Shown here one piece after another: positions 18,364 to 28,650 of a DNA stretch of 64,000 nucleotides. This DNA is from RYN-230 sp963720645 (GTDB taxonomy: Bacteria; Actinomycetota; Actinomycetes; Streptosporangiales; Streptosporangiaceae): NCBI GenBank assembly GCA_963720645.1, contig CAVRFX010000013.1:62001-126000 (forward strand), written 5' to 3'. A program made the position numbers and the translations under genes. The number at the start of each line of letters is the position of its first letter. Positions within the stretch are counted from its first letter, which is position 1. The notes under the pieces are model-generated. The model was given only the letters and a program-made list of their open reading frames with translations. It was not told the origin of the DNA and did not search any database.

Positions 18364-18556
18364 CTGGATTCGCTTGCTGCGCAGGGGTTCTACCGCCCTC
18401 TGCCCTGCTGGGGGATGCTTGGCTCATGTCCGTGTCCACGGCGTTCGCGGCGCCAACGGCGGCCAGCCACGGCCGGGCGACCGCGGGTGCCCCGTGGCCG
18501 GGCACCCGCAGGCACCCCGTCGCTCCGGCGGGCCACCGCACTGCTGATACGCCAAC

Positions 18557-19702
18557 ATGACCTGGTCTGATCCCGAGTCCCTGGGCCAGCCCGATGAGGT
18601 TGGCTTCGGCTCAGCGCGGCCGCCGCGACACCACTGGCCGCGCGGGACCCGTTGGCTGCGCGGGCGGCGCGGGCCACTGATCCTCGCCGGGGCCGTGGTG
18701 ATCGCGGCCGCGGTGGTGCTCGCCCTGGGCCGGCACCCGGCGAAGCCGGCCCAGGCGCTGGCGCAGCCGGTGACGGTCTCCGAGGCCGGGCACCCCCTGC
18801 TCGGCGTGCGGGCAGGCTGGGACCTGGTCGGCTTCGGGCCGGTCAGCGCGGTACGGGTCCAACTCGCCCGGGGCCGCGTGACCCAAACCGTCCTGCCGGT
18901 CCTGCAGAGCACCGGCCCGGTCTCGTTCGTGGCGGGCCCCACCCAGATGATCATCCGCCCGTGGGACCTGGTTCCCGGCTACGTGGTGCCGGACGGCGCG
19001 CCCGCCCGGCGGCTGACCGGAGCGCTCGGCCGCGGCGGGGCGGCACTTCCCGGGCCGCGGCCCGGCGAGGTGTGGGTGCGGACCACCGCCACCTCCCTGG
19101 CGCTGGTCGGCCTGGACGGCCGCCGGATCGGCGGCTCCATCCGGCTGCCCGCTCGCGGCTGGTGGCTGGCCAGCTCGAACGGGCGGGGCGGCGTGCTGCT
19201 GTCCGGCGTGGGCGAGGTCTACGACGTCTGGCCGGGCGGCTCCCGGCACATCGGCGGGATGCTGGCCGCGGTCGGCCCGACCCGCTGGCTGACCGTGAAC
19301 TGCTACCGCCCGCACCGCTGCGCGGACGTGGTCATCGACACGGCCACGGGGACGCAGCGCCAGCTGGGCGGCCCGCCGGTCATGTCGGTCTCGGCCTCCT
19401 CCCCCGGCGCCATCACGCCGGACGGCACGACGGCCGCGGTGTTCCGGGTCACGGCCAGCGGCCAGACCACCCTGCACCTGCTCAACCTGGCCACCGGAGC
19501 GGACCAGCAGGTCGCCGTCCCGCTCGACCAGGCCTCCGCCGGGACGGGCACGCTGGCCTGGTCCCCGGACAGCCGCTGGCTGTTCGTGATCACCGCGCAC
19601 GGCAGCCTGGCCGTGGTCAACCGTCGCACCCAGCAGGTCGGGGGCCTCGGGGTCCGGCTGCCGTGGCTCAGCCAGATCGCGATCAGGAACGCATCCCGCT
19701 AA
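18557..19702 (+). CDS. membrane-anchored protein with propeller-like extracytoplasmic domain
   Basis: A 381-residue protein. A short basic cytoplasmic N-terminus ends in RWLRGRRG, followed by one membrane helix (PLILAGAVVIAAAVVLALG). The large outside domain has repeating beta-strand blocks (AVVNRRTQQVGGL, LAWSPDSRWLFVITAHG, TLHLLNLATGADQQV), typical of beta-propeller or TolB/WD40-like folds. Function unknown. The ATG at 18557 has no clear ribosome site. The gene ends head-on against the fabH remnant. Confidence 0.7.
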   Translation: MTWSDPESLGQPDEVGFGSARPPRHHWPRGTRWLRGRRGPLILAGAVVIAAAVVLALGRHPAKPAQALAQPVTVSEAGHPLLGVRAGWDLVGFGPVSAVRVQLARGRVTQTVLPVLQSTGPVSFVAGPTQMIIRPWDLVPGYVVPDGAPARRLTGALGRGGAALPGPRPGEVWVRTTATSLALVGLDGRRIGGSIRLPARGWWLASSNGRGGVLLSGVGEVYDVWPGGSRHIGGMLAAVGPTRWLTVNCYRPHRCADVVIDTATGTQRQLGGPPVMSVSASSPGAITPDGTTAAVFRVTASGQTTLHLLNLATGADQQVAVPLDQASAGTGTLAWSPDSRWLFVITAHGSLAVVNRRTQQVGGLGVRLPWLSQIAIRNASR

Positions 19703-19714
19703 GCGCGCTGCGAG

Positions 19715-19873
19715 CCGCTGGTCCGGGCCGGCCACGCGGCGTTCGCTGGTGCCGGTGCGCCGGGTGATCCACTGCTCGTCCACCCCGAGCCGGGCCGCGA
19801 TCGTCGCGTTCGTCATGATCTGCTCGGGCACCGCCATCCCCACGGCCGCGAGCACCGCCCCCGTCCGGCTCAC
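19715..19873 (-). pseudogene. fabH (beta-ketoacyl-ACP synthase III) N-terminal remnant
   Basis: Starting at a GTG at 19873 with GGGAG upstream, about 50 codons match the KAS III N-terminus: a first strand GAVLAAVGMAVPEQIMTN, then IAARLGVDEQWITRRTGTSERRVA. After PDQRL the resemblance ends and the catalytic domain is absent, replaced by the convergent gene at 18557-19702. It was probably a companion of the adjacent acyl-CoA synthetase, cut by a deletion or rearrangement. Confidence 0.6.
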
Positions 19874-20173
19874 CGGCCGCTCCCGCGGCACCGCCACCCG
19901 GGCACCACCGCCTCCGGCACCAGAGCCTGCGGTGCCCCCGCCTGCGGCGCCGCTGCCTGCGGCGGGAACGTACGCACAGGCGCAGCTTACCGAGACGGTT
20001 CCCAGGGCGGAATCGCCTGGCACGACGGCGCTATGGCGCGTGCCGGGACGCGGACCAGCCGGGCCAGGCCGCCAGCCGGGCCAGGCCGCCAGCCGGGCAT
20101 GACCGGCTGTCCGGGCGGAAGTGATCGGCCGGGTCGTGCCGCGGTGCTGACCACCCGCGCCCGGCCCGCCGAA
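19874..20173. other. 300-base gap upstream of the fabH remnant
   Basis: GC-rich, with short direct repeats (GGGCCAGGCCGCCAGCC twice near 20060-20095) and simple Gly/Pro/Ala-coding runs. No gene is supported. It separates the fabH remnant from the stop of the acyl-CoA synthetase. Confidence 0.4.
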
Positions 20174-21944
20174 CTACCCGCCCAGCTCGCTGACGGCCCG
20201 CTCGGCGAGCCGGAACTTCTGCACCTTGCCTGGCCGGCGTGAGCGGCAGCTCGGCGGCGGTGGTGAGCATCACGTACTGCGGCACCTTGTACCGGGCCAG
20301 CTGCGCGCGGCAGTAGCTGATGATCTCGTCCGGGTCCAGCTTCGCGTCCTCGTCCGCGACGACCCAGGCGCAGCCGACCTCGCCCATCCGGGCGTCCGGC
20401 ACGCCGACCACGTAGGCCTGCGCGATGTCCGGCCGCCGGGTCAGGCACACCTCCACCTCGGCCGGCATGACCAGCTCACCGCCGCACTTGTAGGCCTCCC
20501 TGGCCCGGCCGGTGAGCACCAGCGCGCCGTCCTCGCGGACGAGGCCAAGATCCCCCGAGCGCAGCCAGCCGCCCGGGAGCGTCGCGGCGACGGTCGCCTC
20601 GGCCTGCCGGAAGTAGCCGCGGCAGATGATCGGCCCGCGGGCCACCAGCTCGCCGGCGCTGCCCCGGGGCAGGTCGGCCCCGGTGACCTGGTCCACCGCC
20701 TTGTACTCCGCGAGCGCGCCACCCAGGTCCGGGTCGCCGGCGGCGCCGCCCGGCTTGGGCCAGCCGACGGTGTGCTCCAGGTCCTCCAGCGGGCCGCCGA
20801 CCCTGGTGAACGTGGTGGCGGCCGAGGTCTCGCTCATCCCGTACGCGGTGACCAGCTGCTCGGCCCCGAGCACCTCCTGCAGGTCTTTCCACAGGCTGAC
20901 CGGTGCCGATGAGGCGGCGGACATGACGGAGTGCAGCGAGGACAGGTCATGGCGGGACTTCCGCGCGGCCTCCACGACGGCCAGGCTCATGGTGGGCACG
21001 AACAGCGCCTCCCCGACCTGGTGCCGCGCGATCGCGGCCAGCGAGGCCTCCGGGTCGAACACCGACTGCACCACGACGCTGCCGGCCACGAACATCGACG
21101 CCAGCAGTCCCTCGATGTAGGCGAACACGTGGTTCAGCGGCAGCGCGAACATTATGCGCCGGCCGTCCTCGAACGCCCGGGCGTAGGCCGACCCGTACGC
21201 GCTGCGCAACTCCATGTCGTGGGTGGACAGCACGCCCTTGGGCAGGCCGGTGGTGCCCGATGTGTAGAAGATCGTGGTCACGTCCGCGGGAGTGGCGACG
21301 GCGTCGCGGACGGCCAGCATGGCGTCCAGCCCGGGGTCCGGGCCGGCGGCGAGCCCGGCCAGGGTCAATAGCCCGGGGCGGGCGGGGGCCGTGCCCCGGG
21401 GAACGGTCACCACCAGCCTGAGCTCCGGCAGCGTCCCCGCGCCACCCGCCCCGTCCGGGACTGTCTCCTGCGGGCCCGGCTGCGCTGAGGCGAGCCGTTC
21501 CCACCCGGGTGCGATGCGGTCCAGCCCGTCCAGGGCGTTGATCTCGCGGAACTCCTCCATCGTGATCAGCGCGCTGGCCTGGGCCTTCTGCAGCACCTGG
21601 GCGAGTTCCAGCGCGTGCAGCCGGAAGCTGACCGGCACGGCGACCGCGCCGGCCCGCGCCACCGCGAACCGCGCGGCGATCATGTCCGGCCCGTTGGGCA
21701 TGACCAGCGCGATCCGCTCACCGACCTGCACCCCGCGGGCGACCAGGCCGCGGGCCAGCGCGGCGGAACGGGCCGCCAGGTCCTGGTAGCTGAGGGTCTC
21801 CTCGTCACCGATGACGAATGGCCGGTCCGGGAACCGCCTCGCGACCGTGTCGAGCAGCGCGGTCAGGGTCTGCGGCCGCCAGGGCCGGTGCCGCGCCTCC
21901 AGCTCGCTGCGCCGGCGGCTGGCCTGGTCGATGAAGGATTCCAC
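20174..21944 (-). CDS. AMP-forming acyl-CoA synthetase/ligase, frameshifted near the C-terminus
   Basis: ANL-superfamily adenylating enzyme that activates a carboxylic acid with ATP and CoA. Core motifs are clear: P-loop-like TTIFYTSGTTGLPKG, the YGMSET motif, GWLRSGDLG, and the GRAREAYKCGGELVMPAEVE hinge. The frame is open to an ATG at 21977, but the GTG at 21944 has GGGGGG at good spacing and is preferred. A +1 insertion at about 20236 (CCGGCCAGGCAAGG) splits off the C-terminal end. After correction it reads ...GKVQKFRLAERAVSELGG and stops at 20174, with the catalytic Lys restored. Substrate unknown; the neighbouring fabH remnant suggests a fatty or aryl acid. Confidence 0.85.
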
Positions 21945-22044
21945 GGGCACCCCCCGGGATAGCACAGCACGGGTCATTTCCCGGGATATCAGGAAACGTC
22001 CGTCGCTGACCAGCAGGGACGGCCGGACGGGAACCCAGGTCTGG

Positions 22045-22401
22045 CTAGGGAGCCTCGGCAGCGGTGGGTGGCCCGGCCTGCGTGCCGTACGCGGGGCCGA
22101 ACACCACCAGCAGCGCCAGGTCCTCGGTTACGTCGGCGAAGCGGTGTTCCTCGCCCGCCGGAACGAAGATCACCGAACCAGGGCCCAGCTCAGCGGATCG
22201 TTCCGGGGTGACGATCCGGGCCCGGCCGGCGGTGACCACGTAGACCTCATCCTCGGTATGCGGGGTCTGGGTATCCAGCCCCCCGGCCGGGATGCAGTAG
22301 GTGCCCACGGAGAGGGCGGGCACCGCAAAGTGCTCCGCCCAGTCGTTGGCCTCGCCGCCGCCCGGCGCCGTCCACCGCCCCGCACCCTCGATGATCTCCA
22401 T
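22045..22401 (-). CDS. small cupin-domain protein
   Basis: A 118-residue single-domain cupin. The two conserved cupin blocks appear as PHTEDEVYVVTAGRARIV and PGSVIFVPAGEEHRFADV, with metal-binding His, Glu and second-motif His retained. Members are dioxygenases, isomerases or small-molecule binders; no function can be assigned from sequence. It ends the ordinary chromosome before the tRNA-Val island. Confidence 0.8.
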   Translation of the reverse strand: MEIIEGAGRWTAPGGGEANDWAEHFAVPALSVGTYCIPAGGLDTQTPHTEDEVYVVTAGRARIVTPERSAELGPGSVIFVPAGEEHRFADVTEDLALLVVFGPAYGTQAGPPTAAEAP

Positions 22402-22462
22402 CAGGTGATCCTAGGCGCACGAGGACAGGGACGGCCGGTTCGCACCCGGGCAGCGTTGGGGT

Positions 22463-22492
22463 TGGTGGGCGATACTGGGATCGAACCAGTGA
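22463..22492 (-). repeat. distal attachment site: copy of tRNA-Val(CAC) 3' end
   Basis: Thirty bases identical to 31850-31879, comprising the encoded CCA, the acceptor 3' strand and the T-arm on the minus strand. The 5' half of a tRNA is missing, so it is not a functional tRNA. Confidence 0.85.
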
Positions 22493-22875
22493 TGCGCAGG
22501 GGGTAGCGATACTGACCGGCACGCGCGGAAACTGTGGTTTGGTCTGCGGCTTTTCGATTTGTTATAGCGTGACATGGGTTGACACGGATTGTTATTTCTG
22601 TACGCTAGCATCTGGCACGCTAGATGGCACGGTAATGTAGACAAGGTGGCACATTGTTAGGCGAGATGAAAGTTTGAAGCGGTACTTCGGTATCTGTTTG
22701 CGCGCTGTAGTATGGTTGTCTGTAAGCGCAGGTATCACGGGTTTGGATGGTTGCATCTACATGGGTCGCAGTTGCTTGAGGGTTGCTCGCTCACTTTCGA
22801 TTCGGAGCAGCGTTGCTGACGTCTATCTCGCTTTAGCGTGTATCGCGGACATTCAGGTCGGTCGGTGGGTGTCGC
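22493..22875. other. left end of the island, no intact gene
   Basis: Lower-GC sequence between the att copy and the recognisable integrase. The final ~100 bases may encode the damaged integrase N-terminus (DVYLALACIADIQVGRW). Nothing else is supported. Confidence 0.4.
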
Positions 22876-23817
22876 TTGACGCGTCGCGCTTCAGCGGGGC
22901 CGGTGCATGCTACGGCGACTACGCGCGCCTCGTGGCTTGCTGACCGGGCTGGCGCAGACCGCACCCGCGAGCGACTATGCCCAGCATCTCGCGCGATCAC
23001 ATCGATGCCGTCTTTCACTGGCGCTGCAGATGAGCGACGATCACCCCGGCCGCGGTGCGGCGTGTGGCACGCCGCGCTGAAGGATGCGAAAGGGCCGACG
23101 ATGCGGGCTCACGCTTACGGCCTGCTGCGGACGATCATGAACACGGCGAGTCGCTGATGAGCGCGATCGCCGCAAATCCATGCCGGGTACGCGGCGCCGG
23201 GTCAGGTCAGGCGCGCGAAGCAGATAACGGCCCGCGTCGCCTGAGCGAGCTGGAGACGATCGCGGCGACGATGCCCGCGCCGCTACCGGCTGATGATGCT
23301 GCTGGCCGTCATGGTGCGCGCTGCGCTTCGGTGAGCTGACCGAGCTGCGCCGGTCCGATATCGACGTGAAGAACGCGAGTGATCCACGTGCGCCGGGGTG
23401 TCACGCGCATCAAAGGCGGCCGCAAGATCGAAGAGCGTAAGACGAGGCAGGGAAGCGTGACGGTAGCGATCCGCCGCACCTGATGCCGGTGGTGAAAGAC
23501 CACATGCGCGACTATGTACACCGCGAAGCGGATGCGCTGATTTTCCGCGCCGCGATGCGGAGACCATATGGCCACCGCGAGCCTGTACCGGGTGTACTAC
23601 CCGGCGCGTGAAAGCAGCCGGAAGGTCGGATCTGCGTTTTCACGACCTGCGGCACACCGGGGCGATCCTCGCCGCCGTGACAGGAGCCACGCTGAAGGAA
23701 CTGATGGCACGCCTGGGTCACTCGACGCCCGGCGCGGCGATGCGCTATCAGCACGCCGCAGCGGAGCGAGACAAGGTCATCGCGGCGGCATTATCGAAGC
23801 TGCGGGCGGCACGGTGA
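22876..23817 (+). pseudogene. tyrosine integrase of the island, multiply frameshifted
   Basis: Integrase blocks follow one another in different frames: ASWLADRAGADRTRER, WHAALKDAKGPTMRAHAYG and LLRTIMNTA (arm-binding/core-binding part), then AANPCRVRGAGS, ELETIAATMP, ELTELRRSDIDVKN and finally FHDLRHTGAILAAVTGATL with LMARLGHSTPGAAMRYQHA. The last part carries the HxxR box and the final His/Tyr region in one clean frame (23608-23817). At least five indels are needed to restore one protein. Position beside the att copy is as expected for an integrating element. Confidence 0.75.
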
Positions 23818-25150
23818 CGCCGATCACCCGCGCCAGAACAGGAGGAAACGGAAGGAGGCCAGCGGATAGCAGGGCAGCGGGACGCGGCGGTAACGCAACA
23901 GGGGTTTGATCACCAACTGACATCACTAGGAAGGCAACCAGTGTCACAGTCTCACAACCGGCGAGAGAGCTAATAGTGCGTCTGCGTGGCACGCTCGACG
24001 TAGTCAATGACGCCTAGCGTTGGGCGGTTCGCGACGACAGCAAGGCGCAGCCGAGGTGCGGCAGGTGTTAGCACGGCAGTTATGGCGATAGACGCTATGC
24101 TCGGCGGGCTGCACGCGGCCGGTGGCGCTGCTGGCAGAGATCAGCGTCAGCGACGACGCGATCAATGCGTGGATCAACGCTATGCTCGCGATCTCGCTTG
24201 AGGAACGGCTCGCGCGCTGTGAGGCGGCTATCTGGGCCGCACAGCAGCTGAGCGGCGATGATGTCGCGTGAACGTGGACACGGCTGAGTTTGCGGCGATC
24301 GGCGCTCACCTCGACAGTCTCGCTGAGCGCATAGGTGAGGCGGCGGTTGAGGTAATCTCGCTCTCAGCTGCTCGGCGCTGGTGCTGTTGTTCTCGGCTCG
24401 CAATGGCTCGCGGCACGCACGGTCGCGGCACCTCTGGTTGATTTTGGGCGGTGCTTGTTGACGGCGGCGCTGAGCTCAGCGGTTAGGATCACGGCGGTGG
24501 CTGCTGCTCGCGCGGATTTCGAGCGAGCACGCGATTTCGCTCGCGGCGACGGTTAGCGGTTAGAGTGGGCTGACTGGGCGGTGCGGCTGGTTGGGCTCGT
24601 CGGCGATCTGCTCGCTGTGATAGGCGACGCTGTCGAGCAGCAGGTCGCTCAGGCAGGCGGTCTCAACAGGCGTGACGCTTGACGGTTGGGCGGTTGTCGC
24701 TTCAGCTGACGTCGGCGTCGTGGCTGACGCTCTCGCTGACGCCGCGGTTTGTCACGACGGGCACGGCGGCGACTTGTCGGCGGTCGCTGCATTTTGGCGG
24801 GTCGGTTGGGCGCTGGGTGACGACTGTGACTAGCTCAGCGACGGCGGTTGGGGATGACTTGGCGGTCGCGGTCGAGGTCGTGCGGGTGCTGGACGGCGCG
24901 ACGCGGGCTTGGCTGCTGGCGTGGATTGCGGCAGCGGATCTGCGCAACTGATCGCTGACGGTCTCGGCGCGCTCGCTGCTGGGCAGGTGGCTGCTGCTGA
25001 GCGGCGGCGGATCGCTGAGCGGGAACGGCAGCGCTACAAGAGGCGCAGGCAGGTCGCTAGCCGCTGGGGATGACTACGGAACGGCTCGCCGCGAGTCTCA
25101 CTAACTACAGACGAAAGGGTTACAAAAATGAGTAGTCACAGCGGACACGC
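23818..25150. other. island interior with gene fragments only
   Basis: A 1.3-kb stretch rich in GCTCGCTG-like words. Short coding-like pieces are seen, for example a GTG at 24269 giving VNVDTAEFAAIGAHLDSLAE, but each is broken after 30-60 codons. No complete gene, RNA or repeat is supported. Confidence 0.4.
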
Positions 25151-25429
25151 ATGTCGGAAGATCACTCGGTGCTTATGTCGCAACTGACTTCGGAGCAGGC
25201 GGCGCAGGTCGCTGAGCTCGACGCGCAAGCTCGGCGGCTGACTAAACTGCTCGCCTATCTGCTGTGCATCTTTCTGGGCACGTTCGGTCTGCACAGGTTC
25301 TACATGCGTCGGAAAGGCTCGGCGCTGGCGATGCTGCTGATCACAGTGCTTACGCTCGGTATCGGCGCTCTGATTACGTTCGTCTGGGCGATCGTTGACC
25401 TGTTTCTCATTCTCGGGATCATCGGTTAG
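25151..25429 (+). CDS. TM2-domain membrane protein
   Basis: A 92-residue protein. A short polar N-terminus is followed by two hydrophobic helices with the TM2 pattern: LLAYLLCIFLGTFGLHRFYM, then GSALAMLLITVLTLGIGALI and FVWAIVDLFLI. TM2 proteins are common small cargo of actinobacterial integrative plasmids; function unknown. The ATG at 25151 lies inside a second out-of-frame ATG context (25128), so the true N-terminus may be displaced by an indel. It is the only clearly intact gene in the island. Confidence 0.7.
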   Translation: MSEDHSVLMSQLTSEQAAQVAELDAQARRLTKLLAYLLCIFLGTFGLHRFYMRRKGSALAMLLITVLTLGIGALITFVWAIVDLFLILGIIG

Positions 25430-26280
25430 GAGAATTTTCGCGCTAAGGACGCCGCCTATCGCCGGTACGGTCTGGCTATCTGCTTGGCTGGCAGCTACGG
25501 GCTAGCTGTGAGGGTCTGACTCGGCGTCGGTCTGCTCGGCTCGCTCGCGTGCTCACTAGCAGCCGCCGCGGTCGGAATATCTCGAGCGGCGCTGCGATCT
25601 GCGCCGCCGCGGTCGCTGTCGGCTTCGCGGATGAATACTTGTGGCTGCTGGCGATCGCCGCGGTCGCCGCTGTGGCGTGGATACTCACTCGCGGGTCGCG
25701 CTGACCACTCAGAGGTTGGGATCTGTGCACGTGCGGATCTCGGTCTATGGCATGCTCGGCTGAGGTCGCGCTTAGGCGGCGATTTTGGGTCGCTGCTCAC
25801 GGCTGGCCGCGACACCGCGACATTGCAGGTCAGCGCGTCGCGGCTGCTGGTCGGTGTCGCGGAGATTCGCATAGGCGCAGGTCAGCGAGTGTCGCGGAAC
25901 CGCGACACCTCGCGGCGGGTGCGCGACAGATTCTGGGCTCGCAACATGTAGCGACGCTCGCGCAACACGTCGCGGCGCCGCAACACGTGTCGCGACACGT
26001 GGCCTGCGATGTCGCGTGTTGCGGCTCGCGGTCGGATCGGTTGAAACGGCTCGGCGGTCACCTGGCGGGTCTGCGGCTGTGGCGCTACAGATCGGTTGGT
26101 CGCGGATCTGGCGATCGCTCTCGGGACTTGACTCGCCGCTTCGCGGAACCTGACGGAGTTTAGGTCAAAACTATCTCAGATCTGCAAAGACTCGCAATAG
26201 CGGGTGACTCGCTGGACGCCGGACGCCACGTCGTCACAGGCAGTACAACAGAACCACTCGCATGTCTTAAGGAGCAGAAG
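25430..26280. other. gene-less stretch carrying the CGCGACA cluster
   Basis: About 850 bases with no supported reading frame. Its centre (25808-26016) is the motif cluster described separately; the rest is GCTCG-rich sequence. Confidence 0.45.
25808..26016. repeat. nine CGCGACA/TGTCGCG motifs in 209 bases
   Basis: CGCGACA occurs at 25808, 25816, 25901, 25922 and 25991. Its complement TGTCGCG occurs at 25855, 25890, 25988 and 26010. Two overlap as the palindrome TGTCGCGACA, flanked by ACACG and CACGTG. CAACACGT also occurs twice (25962 region and 25982). This density of a 7-mer cannot be chance. Iterons of an origin, a partition site or an operator array are the obvious candidates in a mobile element. 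Confidence 0.85.
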
Positions 26281-26282
26281 CA

Positions 26283-27079
26283 ATGTCTCAGTACTCGCCG
26301 CCGGGGCTCTACGGACAGCAGGCTCGCCGCTCTATCCGCCGCAGGGTTACGGGCTTTCGCTGTCACATCAGCCGCCGCCGCGCAAGTTCTGGCTGAGGCG
26401 GCACAAGGTGCTGACCGCGCTGCTGGCTGTGTCGCTCTGATCATCATCAGCGCGACGAGCTCGGCGCTCTCTAAAAAGAGCGGCACTAGTAGCAGCGCGA
26501 CGACCAGCGGGAACGTGCAGGCAGCAACTCGCAGTGGGCGTGCGGTGAACTCGCGCGCTGGGAAAACAGCAGCGGCACGCGCAATCTGGCTCACTCGCGG
26601 GTCGGTACGAAGATCGAGCAAGAGATCGCCGGAACCTCGCTGGGCTCTGACTTTCGCAGCTGGATGGATGCGATCAAGGTCGGAACGGAGCTGGGACCGC
26701 GGCAGACCGGGTCAGCGCTGACTGCAAGGTGCCGGCGTCTCTATGTGCTCAATGGCGGTCGGTTTGGCGCTCGCTTCGAAGCTCGCACCGGTCAGGCACA
26801 CGGTTACCTACGTGGTCACGGCTCTTCGGCAGAGGTGACCTACAGGGCTGTCGGGCAGCAACAACAGCGGCACGTGCTTATGAGCATCACTCGCACGCTG
26901 CACACTCGGCCTACTACGCGATCAGCGCGCAACTGCAGGGCGGCGGCTCTGTCTCGTGCAAGATCCTGGTCAACGGCAAGGTGATCTCTGCGGCGCACGC
27001 AACGGGCGGCTACAACATCGCCTCGTGCGAGATCAGCTCGGACTCGCTGACCGGGGTATGGCAGGACACGAACGGCTAA
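26283..27079 (+). pseudogene. secreted/membrane-anchored MmpS-like protein, multiply frameshifted
   Basis: The ATG at 26283 opens MSQYSPPGLYGQQ, a Pro/Tyr/Gln-rich cytoplasmic leader. The next frame gives PPRKFWLRRHKVLTALLAVSL, a basic stop-transfer and membrane helix, then a Ser/Thr linker. The C-terminal domain, again in several frames, ends with MSITRTLHT, SAYYAISAQLQGGGSVSCK and ILVNGKVISAAHATGGYN up to the stop at 27079, which is the cysteine-containing beta-sandwich pattern of MmpS-like and related actinobacterial exported proteins. At least four indels separate the pieces. Confidence 0.6.
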
Positions 27080-28650
27080 GCAGCGGACAACGCGAGCGGT
27101 GATCGACGTCTAGGACTGGAGGTTATTCGACATGTCAGTGGCCTTCAGTCTAGACGGCTCGCGGGCGCGGGTTAGGAACGCGGTCAGCGCGAGCCACGCT
27201 CGGCGCACACCGCCAGGCAGGCAGGCACGCTCGGCGGTATCGGGTGCACTGGGTGCTCTGGGAGCGCTGCGGCTGTTTCGGCGCCGCGAGCCGGTCGCGG
27301 TCAATCACACTGATCTCTGGTGCGGTCTCAAGGTGCATGTACTGGTCGAGTTGCTAGCGCGCTCGGCGTCGTCACAGAAACGGACTAGCAGCTGGGCATT
27401 CTGCAAGAGGTCACTATGCGGCAAGCGGCATTCTGTGTAGCTTTGGGTGCGATCACTGACAGGATGTTACGCTTGGCCGGGAAGGGCGACACGACGCTAA
27501 CGATGACTCACTCTACGGAGCTGTGTGTCTGCATACCGCTTCGGGCAGCGGAGCTCTCACACTGGCCGAAACCTTGGTGATGGGACGGCGGGAGTCGTTG
27601 CGGACTCTCGCTCGCGTCTCGTCAGAGCTCATGGTTAGCTCTCATTCGACGGCGACGTGCTCGGTCTGCTCTCGCTGTCGGACCAGCTCGGTCTGTGTCA
27701 TCTCTCGCCGCTGGCGGTTGAGCAGATGTGGTGCGTTTGCGTGCGGTCTGTCTGGCGAACTGCACACGCTGCAAATTCAGCTCATATGCGGCGACGGAAA
27801 AGCTGAGCACGAGCACAACAAAGGTCGCTCAGCTACGGACGTCTCTTCAGGTGTCGCGCGGCTGTTCTCGGGCTATGCGGACTCGATCAGGCCACCGATA
27901 ACGCCGCTGAGCACGAGCACCACGCGAGCAGCGCGGCTAGCTTTCGCTTGTTCACAGCTGAACGGTAGCGGGACCAGTTGGCTCAGACACGGCGCGATAC
28001 GGTCGCTAGGGACGGTGCTCAGGGCGGCTACGGCGATCGAGGGCGCGCGCAGGCTCGGCGATCTCTCGGTCAAACTTGACGATTCGGCTCGGAAACTCTC
28101 GGCGTCGAGCCGCGGCAGGTCATCGCTTGGCGGCCGCTAACTCGGGTCGGCGTAACACGCGTTATTTCGCAGCAGCAGCTCGCGTAGCGCGACGGCGACG
28201 TGAGGCTGGCGAGGATTTTCTCGATCGGCACGGGACGCTCACGGCGGGTCGCGCGTCAGGCCGACCAGCGGGCGGTGCGGTTTTGCGCGCTGACGCTGAC
28301 GTGCCGCTTCGCCTCGGGCAAGTCTCGACGCCGATCAACGCGGTGCCGGTGAATCAGCTCGGCATGGGCGCGGATCTCTGCATACAGCAGGTGCACGTCT
28401 GGCTCTGCGAGCCGCGGACGAACGCTGGCGTGTGGTTAGCGCCGGCGCAGCTGGGCGAGCTCGTGGTTAGGCGGCACGTTTGGCCAGCGCGGGTCGCTCG
28501 TGCGGGTCGAGCTCAAACCGAGGATGGTCTCGCGTTATAGTCAACGGTTGTGGGCTGAGCTCGGAGGGTGCTTTCACGGCTATATTGGCTCTTCTCGTCG
28601 ATCTTGGAAAACGGGTGATTGCGCACGGTCACAGCCGGCGCTATACGTGG
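27080..28650. other. island interior, fragments of minus-strand coding sequence
   Basis: No intact gene. The minus strand has coiled-coil-like pieces around 27640-27800 (YELNLQRVQFARQTARKR and MTQTELVRQREQTEHVAVE in neighbouring frames) and a hydrophobic piece near 27880-27940 (ARVVLVLSGVIGGLIESA). They look like broken small membrane/transfer proteins of an integrative plasmid. Confidence 0.35.

Noticed and set aside
22463..22492. Functional tRNA
   Set aside because: Only the 3' part is present; no D-arm or anticodon arm upstream.
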